Part shown: piece after piece, positions 58,291-64,000 of the stretch
How positions within the stretch are numbered: position 1 is the stretch's first letter
How the letters are laid out: each line of letters begins with the position of its first letter
Origin: Lichenibacterium ramalinae
Lineage (GTDB): Bacteria > Pseudomonadota > Alphaproteobacteria > Rhizobiales > Beijerinckiaceae
NCBI RefSeq assembly: GCF_004137085.1
Contig: NZ_QYBC01000007.1
Coordinates: 186,001 to 250,000 of the forward strand
DNA: 64,000 nt
Direction: 5' to 3'
Notes under the pieces: generated by a model
Databases searched by the model: none
What the model was told of the DNA's origin: nothing
The model's input: only the letters and a program-made list of their open reading frames with translations
Translations under genes and position numbers: made by a program

Positions 58291-59720
58291 TCAGGTCAGG
58301 CGGTCGTCGAGCTGGCGGCCCACGGCGAGCAGCCTGGCGTCGGTCGCCATGGCGCCGATGAGCTGGACGGCCAGCGGCAGGCCGGCGCGATCGAGGCCAC
58401 GCGGGATGGACAGCGCGGGCACGCCCGCGACGTTGGCCAGCATGGCATAGGGAGCGAAGGCGTTCATGCGCCGCCAGTTCTCGTCGACATCCTCGCCGTC
58501 CATCGGAAAGGCGCCGAGCGGCGGGGGCGCGGTGGCCAGCATCGGCGTCAGCAGAACGTCGACTTCGTCGAAGAGCCGCCACATGCCATGCGCGACCGCG
58601 ACGCCCGCCGCCAGGGCGGCCTGCAGGGCCACGCCGCCGATCGCGAGCCCCCGGGCCACGACGGCGCGCGTCAGGGGCTCGACCCGGGCCAGCGCGGCCG
58701 GCCCGAGTGGCCCGAGGTTGCGGGCGGCGTTCACCGCGATGACGTGGTCGAACACCGAGGTGGCCTGCGCGGTGAAGCGGCCGAGCCGCTCCGGATCGAT
58801 CGCCACCAGCGCATGGCCGGCGGCCGCCAGGAGCCCGGCGGCCTCGCCGACCGCCTGCTGGCGCTCGGCCTCGACCGGGAAGCCCGGCGGCCCCTCGGCG
58901 CAGACCCCGATGCGCAGCGGTCCCGGCGGGCGCGCCAGCGCCTCCGACGCGAGCCGCCCGAGATCGGGATCGGGCTCGGGCCCGCGTGCCCGTCCCGCGA
59001 CGGCGTCGAGCGCGGCCGCCGTGTCGCGCAGGCCGCGGCTCAGCACGAGTTCGCAGGCGAGGCCGTGGAGATGGTTGCCGAAGGCGGGCCCCCCGGCACC
59101 GCGGCCCGGGTCGGCTTCAGGCCCACGAGGCCGCAGCAGGCCGCCGGCACGCGGGTCGAGCCGCCGGCATCGCCCGATTGGGCCAGGGTGACGATGCCGG
59201 CCGCGACGGCCGCCGCGGCACCGCCCGACGATCCTCCCGGCGTCCGGCTCGGATCGAACGGGTTGCGCGCCATGGGACCGATGGCGGGCTCGGAGGCCAA
59301 TGTCATGCCGAACTCGGGCACCGTGGTGACCCCGAAGGGCACGAGGCCGGCGGCTTCGAAACGGGCCGCGAGATCGCTGCTTGCGATCGGCGGGGGAAGA
59401 TCAAGGAGCAGCCGCGACCCGCACACGACGGGGAAGCCGGCGGCGGTGGCGCCGAGGTCCTTCATCAAGAACGGCACGCCGAAGAACGGCATCGCGGCGG
59501 CCCGGGCGGGATCGGTCCGCAGCAGGGCGTCGAGGGCGTCGGCCCGGCGCAGGCCCTGGGCGGCATCGAGGAGCCGGATCGCCCCGAGATGCGCGTGGTC
59601 GTGGGCCCGCGCCAGCGACGACCGCATCGCGTCGCGGGCCGACAGCGTGCCGGCCCGGATGGCGTGGGACAAACCCAAGGCGTCGAGGGCAGGGTCGTCG
59701 GCGGCGCAGTCCATGCTCAC
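58291..59720 (-). pseudogene. Amidase-signature enzyme, disrupted by a single-base frameshift
   Basis: Two adjoining frames encode the two halves of one amidase (about 476 residues if joined). The N-terminal half (59720 to about 59090) has the catalytic Lys (FLMKDLGAT), the Gly/Ser-rich signature GGSSGGAAAAVAAG and DAGGSTRVPA with the acylating Ser. The C-terminal half (59046 ORF, readable in that frame up to about 59096) continues GPAFGNHLHGLACELVLSRGLRDTAAALD. The shift falls in GGGCCCCCCGG (59086-59096); adding one base there restores VPGGPAFGNH. GTG 59720 overlaps the upstream stop (GTGA). Either this strain has lost the enzyme or the run was miscounted in sequencing. The expected activity is hydrolysis of a carboxamide. 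Confidence 0.85.
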
Positions 59721-60451
59721 GTCTCCGGCAGGCGCTGGTGTCGGCCTGCCGGGCCTGCCAGGCCGGCCAGCACGGCCTGCGTGTCGGCCACCGCGCCGAG
59801 CACGCCGCCCTTCATGGCGATCTGCCGCATCGCATCCCGGTGCACGGCGGGCGACGTCGCCGCGGTGGCGTCGGAGACCGTGAGGCAGTCGTAGCCCCGG
59901 TCGAGCGCCTCGGCCACGATGGTTCGCACGCAGCAGTCGCTCGTCACGCCGCAGACGATCAGGTTGCGGATGCCGGCGGCGTCGAGCTTCGCCCCGATCG
60001 CGGTGGCGCCGAAGGCGCCATAGGACGGCTTGTCGAAGACCGCCTCGCCACCCTCCGGCGCCACCTCGGGCACGATGGCCCAGCCGGGCTCCCCCACCAC
60101 GAGGTGACGGCCGAGCGGCCCGGGATCACCGACAACGGGATGCAGCCCGTCCGGTCCGCGCCACAGCCGGTTCGGCTGGACGCCCGACAGATCGCGCGGG
60201 AAGCTTTCCCGCGTGTGGATCACGGGGAAGCCGAGCGACCGGAAATGCCACAGAAGGGCCGCGGCCTGCGGCAGCACGGCCCGGAGTTCGCCGAAGGGGA
60301 GGCCGAGCCGGTCCATGAAACCGCCGGGACTGCAGAAGTCCGCCTGCATGTCGATCGCCAACAGGGCCGTGCCGCCGTCCGCGAGCCGGCCGTCGAGCGG
60401 GAACCGGTAGGGCACGCTCGCGATCCCCGGCTCCCTATCTACGCCTCTCAC
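59717..60451 (-). CDS. Isochorismatase-fold cysteine hydrolase
   Basis: 244 residues. Catalytic triad Asp34 (AIDMQADF), Lys141 (FDKPSYGAF) and Cys174 (GVTSDCCVRT). Members with an intact triad hydrolyse amides or ureido compounds, such as N-carbamoylsarcosine, biuret, ureidoacrylate or nicotinamide. The neighbours (creatininase and cytosine-deaminase-like amidohydrolase) favour a carbamoyl/ureido substrate (inference). GTG 60451 overlaps the creatininase stop as GTGA. Confidence 0.88.
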   Translation of the reverse strand: MRGVDREPGIASVPYRFPLDGRLADGGTALLAIDMQADFCSPGGFMDRLGLPFGELRAVLPQAAALLWHFRSLGFPVIHTRESFPRDLSGVQPNRLWRGPDGLHPVVGDPGPLGRHLVVGEPGWAIVPEVAPEGGEAVFDKPSYGAFGATAIGAKLDAAGIRNLIVCGVTSDCCVRTIVAEALDRGYDCLTVSDATAATSPAVHRDAMRQIAMKGGVLGAVADTQAVLAGLAGPAGRHQRLPET

Positions 60452-61278
60452 CGGTTCCGCACCGGTCTGAAGGCCGTCTGCTGCGTGACCACGTCCATGG
60501 GTGTGTCGGCCACCTCGCGCACCAGCCGGACCAGGGCCCGGGCGGCGCGCTCGAGCTCCTCGCGGCCGCGGTCGGCATCGGCTGCGGCGGCATTGCCGGC
60601 GACCCCGGCCGGGTGCAGGTCCTGCGCCTGCCAGCCGTAGCCGACGCCGTGCTCGGGGCTCAGCATCCCGCCCCGGCGCTCGATCTCCATGGAGCGCGGC
60701 TGGAAGTCCTCCGCGAGGTCCATGCGGACGAGCCCGGGATGGAGGTGCAGCATGACGCCCGTCTCGGACTCGCCGCCATGGATGCCGTGCCGGCGCTCGG
60801 TCTCGGAATAAAGATCGGCCGTGTCGATGGCGCGGAACCAGGAGGCGCCGACCGCCAGCATGCCGAGTTCCACGCGCAACTCCCGGCAGACGATCTCCAT
60901 CACCTGCGGCTGGCCACCGTGGGAGTTCCAGAAGACGATCCGGCGCACGCCGGCCCGCCATGCGCTCCTGGCCACCTCGAACCACAGGCGGGCGAGCAGG
61001 TCATAGGGCAGGCTCAAGGTGCCGGGGAAGGCCAGGTGCTCGTTCGACTTGCCGATCGGCAGGGCCGGCAGGATCAGGGCGGGCAGGTCGTCGGGCATCA
61101 GGTCGACGGCGCGGGCCACGATGCCGGCATTGATGGCGGCGTCGACCCGCACGGGCAGGTGCGGCCCATGCTGTTCGACCGCGCCGACCGGCAGCACGGC
61201 GACGATCCCCTCCATGTCGAGTTCGGCGAATTCGCGGGTCGAAAGGTCCCACCACCAGCGGGAGTGCGGGCGGCTCAC
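60448..61278 (-). CDS. Creatininase-family amidohydrolase
   Basis: 276 residues. Metal ligands Glu35, His37 and Asp46 in VGAVEQHGPHLPVRVDA, His in WNSHGGQ (about 119), and Glu in HGGESETG (about 168). The family opens cyclic amides or deformylates (creatininase, FAPy deformylase, mycofactocin MftE). GTG 61278 overlaps the previous stop (GTGA). A ring-opening step in the operon pathway is the natural guess. Confidence 0.88.
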   Translation of the reverse strand: MSRPHSRWWWDLSTREFAELDMEGIVAVLPVGAVEQHGPHLPVRVDAAINAGIVARAVDLMPDDLPALILPALPIGKSNEHLAFPGTLSLPYDLLARLWFEVARSAWRAGVRRIVFWNSHGGQPQVMEIVCRELRVELGMLAVGASWFRAIDTADLYSETERRHGIHGGESETGVMLHLHPGLVRMDLAEDFQPRSMEIERRGGMLSPEHGVGYGWQAQDLHPAGVAGNAAAADADRGREELERAARALVRLVREVADTPMDVVTQQTAFRPVRNR

Positions 61279-62507
61279 GCAGCCGCCCCCGTCGCCGGGC
61301 CCGGGCCGCGATAGGACCCCTCGGCGGCGACGATCCGCCCCCGCTTCAGCACCGTGCGGGCGCGGGGCCGCTCCAGCACCGCGTCGGCGATGCCGGCGCT
61401 CGGCAGCAGCACGAGGTCGGCGGCGTCGCCGACGGCGAGCCCGTAGCCCCGCCGGCCGAGCACCGTGGCCGGCAGCACCGTCGCCATGGCGAAGGCCTGG
61501 GCGAGGTCGTCGTTCGTGAAGAAGCCCTGCCGATAGCCGATCACGGCCGCGCGGTCGAGCATGTCGCCGTCGCCGTAGGGCCACCAGGCGTCCCGGATGT
61601 TGTCGGAGCCGGCGAAGACCGTCACGCCCGCGTCCCTGAGCCTCAGCACCGGCGGCATCGGCCCGGTGCCCGGCGCATTGGTCATGATCGCCACGCCCGC
61701 CTCGGCCAGCGCCGCGGCGGTGCGGCCCAGCTCTGCATCGTCGATGGCGCCGAGCGCGTAGGCGTGGCTGACCGCGACGCGGCCGCCGAGCCCTGTCGCC
61801 AGCGTGCGGGCGGCGATGTCGCGCAGTTCGAAGGCCCCGAGCGGGCCCGGGTCGTGGAGGTGGATGTCGACGCCGGCGCCGTGCCGCCCCGCGATGGCGA
61901 AGACCGCGCCGAGATGGCCGCCGACGTCCCCGTCGATGCCGGCGGGATCGAGGCCGCCCACGAGGTCGGCGCCCGCCGCCATGGCGGCGTCGAGCAGGTC
62001 CGCCGTGCCGGGATCGCGCAGGATGCCGCTCTGAGGAAAGGCCACGACCTGGATGTCGACGACGGCGCGATATTGCTCCTTGAGGCGCAGCACGGCTTCG
62101 AGCCCCGACAGGCCGACTTCGGTGTCGATGTCGACGTGGGTCCGGACCGCCCCGGTCCCGAAGGCCACGACCTGTTCGATCAGCCGGCTGCCCCGCTCCT
62201 CGATCGACAGCGGGAGCGTCTTGCGCAGATCCTTCTCGTTGCGAATGCGGTCGGCCACGGTGGAGCCGGGACGGTGCGGGATCAGCGGCAGGCCGAGCAG
62301 AGTCTTGTCGAGGTGGACATGGCCGTCGACGAAGCACGGCGACAGCAGCGAGCCGTGGCACGCGAGGGACGGGCCCGGCGCCGGCGGAAGGTCTCCGGCA
62401 GGCGCGACGGCGGCGATGCGACCGCCCGAAAGGAGGACGTCGACCCGCCGTCCATCGGCCAGGATGGCGTCGTGAAGCGTCAGAGCATCGGGCGACGGAT
62501 CGCTCAT
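61275..62507 (-). CDS. Cytosine deaminase-like amidohydrolase (CodA family)
   Basis: 410 residues of the TIM-barrel amidohydrolase superfamily. H-x-H motif GHVHLDKT (63-65), then HVDID, HLHDPG, the SHAYAL His and the catalytic Asp in GSDNIRDAWWP. The last is diagnostic for CodA-like deaminases that convert ring C-NH2 to C=O on cytosine, isoguanine, creatinine or related rings. ATG 62507 overlaps the stop of the first gene (ATGA). Confidence 0.9.
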   Translation of the reverse strand: MSDPSPDALTLHDAILADGRRVDVLLSGGRIAAVAPAGDLPPAPGPSLACHGSLLSPCFVDGHVHLDKTLLGLPLIPHRPGSTVADRIRNEKDLRKTLPLSIEERGSRLIEQVVAFGTGAVRTHVDIDTEVGLSGLEAVLRLKEQYRAVVDIQVVAFPQSGILRDPGTADLLDAAMAAGADLVGGLDPAGIDGDVGGHLGAVFAIAGRHGAGVDIHLHDPGPLGAFELRDIAARTLATGLGGRVAVSHAYALGAIDDAELGRTAAALAEAGVAIMTNAPGTGPMPPVLRLRDAGVTVFAGSDNIRDAWWPYGDGDMLDRAAVIGYRQGFFTNDDLAQAFAMATVLPATVLGRRGYGLAVGDAADLVLLPSAGIADAVLERPRARTVLKRGRIVAAEGSYRGPGPATGAAA

Positions 62508-63547
62508 GCGATCAATCCCACGCGCCGGGCGGCGACGACGCGGTAGAGCGGATCGCCATAGGCCTTCTCCTCCTCGCTCGCCGAGAAGACGAGGCTGATG
62601 TCGTGCTCGTCGTCCGACGCGACCGCCGTTCGCTTGATGAGCGGCCAGTCCGGGCAAGGCAGCCGGCGCATGGCGTCGATCCATTCGGGGTCCGGCAAGG
62701 TCGGGAAGCCGATGCTGGGCACCAGCGCGGCCACCGACTGCCAGAAACACCGGAGCAGCATCGGATCCGGACAGACCCGCGACACGACCCGCACCCAATG
62801 CGCTCCCGTGAGGGCGTGGAGGGCCGCGAAGTCCATCGTGGCCGCGTAAAGGGCAAGCGCCGTCGCGGCGACCCGGGCCGGGGTCGCGCCGTCGATCCGC
62901 AGCCAATCGACCACCGGGGCGAAGTCCGGGTCGGCGGCCGCGGCACGGATGGCGTGCCACAGGTGGTCGTAGGCCGGCAAGGCCCGGAGGCCCGGCAGCG
63001 CGGCGACGCGCGCCAGAACATGGCCAGGATCGTCGGTGTCGGGCGGGGAGGCTCCCGCCGGAGGCAGGGGAAGATAGCAGCAGGCCCAATAGCCGAGCGC
63101 CGTTCCGACTTCGGCCGGATCGCCGCGCAGCACCCCATAGGCGAGCCGCATCAGCGGATGCAGCGCGCTGCCGGCGACGCCGGGCGCCAGGCGCGGGAGA
63201 TAGGTGCTCAATGCGCCCGCGATGCCGCGCTTCGTGACCTCTCCGGTGAAGAACAGGCGGGCATCGGCTTCCCGTCGGCGGTCCCCGAGGACCGACGTCC
63301 AGGATCCGGCATCGATGGCTGCGACGGGGGCCGGAACGGGGACGAGGCCTTTGTCGATTTCATAGGTCTCGAAGAAGGCCGCTTCGCGCTCGGGACCGGC
63401 TCCCAGCCTGTCGAGCGCGACAAGGATCATGGGCAGATGGTTCGCAAGCACGTCCGGGAACTCGGCGCTGCGCTGGCGAGCCTCCGCCACCAAGGCATCG
63501 AGGCCCATTCCTGGACGGCCATGAGACGAGATCGTTGCAAGTGACAT
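62504..63547 (-). CDS. Questin oxidase-like protein (DUF4243 family)
   Basis: 347 residues from ATG 63547 (ATG 63565 with GGAG upstream is an alternative). It shows the family's LANHLPMILVALDRLG opening helix, ALHPLMRLAYGVLRGDP and several conserved His (for example in HLWHAIRA and ALTGAHWVRV). Fungal questin oxidase cleaves an anthraquinone ring by a Baeyer-Villiger-like reaction; bacterial members are uncharacterised. No signal peptide or membrane segment. It is the first gene of the ten-gene operon, so an oxidative ring step may begin the pathway (inference). Confidence 0.75.
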   Translation of the reverse strand: MSLATISSHGRPGMGLDALVAEARQRSAEFPDVLANHLPMILVALDRLGAGPEREAAFFETYEIDKGLVPVPAPVAAIDAGSWTSVLGDRRREADARLFFTGEVTKRGIAGALSTYLPRLAPGVAGSALHPLMRLAYGVLRGDPAEVGTALGYWACCYLPLPPAGASPPDTDDPGHVLARVAALPGLRALPAYDHLWHAIRAAAADPDFAPVVDWLRIDGATPARVAATALALYAATMDFAALHALTGAHWVRVVSRVCPDPMLLRCFWQSVAALVPSIGFPTLPDPEWIDAMRRLPCPDWPLIKRTAVASDDEHDISLVFSASEEEKAYGDPLYRVVAARRVGLIA

Positions 63548-64000
63548 GGGATCCCGCCGCGGCATCACGCTCCGGCGCTGTCCGTCCGGGCTCCGCAGGT
63601 TCACAGGACGGTCGCAGGCCCGCAAGGCCACGTTTGAACGACGCCGCGATGCCGTTTCGGCAACGGGGGGCTTGACGATGCACCTGCCTGAAAGCGTCTT
63701 CGTCGCGCCAACGACCCAGACGGCGTTTCCCTCGAAGATGTCGGCAGACCGTAGATTCACATCGGCGCCAGTCGCCAGTTTCAGTTTGGACAGGGGTTTT
63801 TCGGCGTTCGTTCAAAAAGGCCGTTACCGACCCGTCTCTCGTTGCGCGTTCATCGAGCGCAGCCCGAAGCCCCGGCATTACCGGAGAGTGGAGTGCCTTC
63901 CCTGGATGGGCATCGGTTCCTTGTGGGATCGACCATGCAGCACCGGACGAGGCCGGCGTCGAAGGGCTGCCCGAACCGGTTGTCTGCGGGTCCAGCCACA
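63548..64000. other. 453-bp upstream region of the ten-gene operon
   Basis: Promoter side of the operon. It has a lower-GC stretch near 63770-63830 (with TTTTTCGGCG and CAAAAAGGCCG). Open minus-strand frames here have shadow-type composition and no ribosome-binding site. No gene recognised before the window edge. Confidence 0.45.

Noticed and set aside
52817-63547. Assignment of the operon to creatinine breakdown
   Set aside because: A N-methylhydantoin hydrolase (HyuA/HyuB type), needed between the deaminase and carbamoylsarcosine steps, is absent, and the extra oxidases do not fit. Kept only as an analogy.
63360-63878. 172-codon minus-strand frame upstream of the questin-oxidase-like gene
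   Set aside because: Different frame overlapping the real gene's N-terminus; no motif and no start signal.

Overview
The window is 64 kb of very GC-rich DNA, dense with short-gap operons. Gene content points to a soil- or plant-associated alphaproteobacterium, most likely Hyphomicrobiales (rhizobial or Methylobacterium/Beijerinckia-like). It carries three sugar ABC importers of the ribose/fructose type, a rhizobial-type inositol dehydrogenase, a DUF849 (BKACE) enzyme, a periplasmic aldehyde oxidoreductase of the PaoABC type, TadE/TadG pilus proteins and many LysR/LacI/GntR/AraC regulators. No rRNA, tRNA, CRISPR array, complete insertion sequence or phage gene was seen. This is chromosomal-style or megaplasmid-style catabolic territory.

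Layout. 1-5365 (+): end of a sugar importer (fused double permease) followed by SDR, 3-hydroxyacid dehydrogenase, BKACE and SMP-30 lactonase. Together they look like an oxidative sugar/sugar-acid route ending in acetyl-CoA-dependent cleavage. 5569-9531 (+): three-subunit molybdenum aldehyde oxidoreductase with a Tat signal. 9688-11979 (-): long repetitive secreted protein, probably type I exported, with a 15-bp minisatellite. 12637-17828: MarR, alpha/beta hydrolase (Gly in place of the nucleophile Ser), GntR, aldehyde dehydrogenase and MFS porter. 17788-20117: divergent AraC regulator and MFS exporter around a perfect palindrome. 20206-22710 (-): class C serine hydrolase and glycogen synthase. 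23434-29647: LacI plus a FrcBCA-like importer, TIM-barrel isomerase and inositol 2-dehydrogenase. 29927-34319: small proteins, a membrane protein and a c-type-haem GGDEF/EAL sensor. 34749-41118: LysR, two tandem SDRs, a 68-bp repeat pair, a second LysR, Gfo/Idh oxidoreductase, GFA protein and a fluoroacetate-dehalogenase-like hydrolase. 41181-43716 (-): TadG/TadE/TadE. 44309-49848: LacI plus a ribose-type importer and a metallo-beta-lactamase-fold hydrolase. 50079-52799: haloperoxidase-like hydrolase, nucleoside deaminase, LysR. 52817-63547 (-): a ten-gene operon, nearly all joined by 4-bp GTGA/ATGA overlaps.

The last operon is the best candidate for an undescribed system. It combines a questin-oxidase-like protein, a cytosine-deaminase-like amidohydrolase, a creatininase-family amidohydrolase, an isochorismatase-fold amidase, an amidase-signature enzyme (frameshifted here), a polyamine-type ABC importer and a flavin monooxygenase-like protein. 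This looks like import, oxidation and stepwise C-N bond hydrolysis of a nitrogen-containing (perhaps heterocyclic) compound. The substrate cannot be read from sequence.

Regulatory DNA is unusually readable. There are perfect palindromes beside AraC (18852-18872), LacI-1 (24525-24540) and the tad operon (43780-43794), a LacI-consensus-like site beside LacI-2 (45350-45361), and a 14-bp-stem hairpin between a binding-protein gene and its permease (25704-25736).
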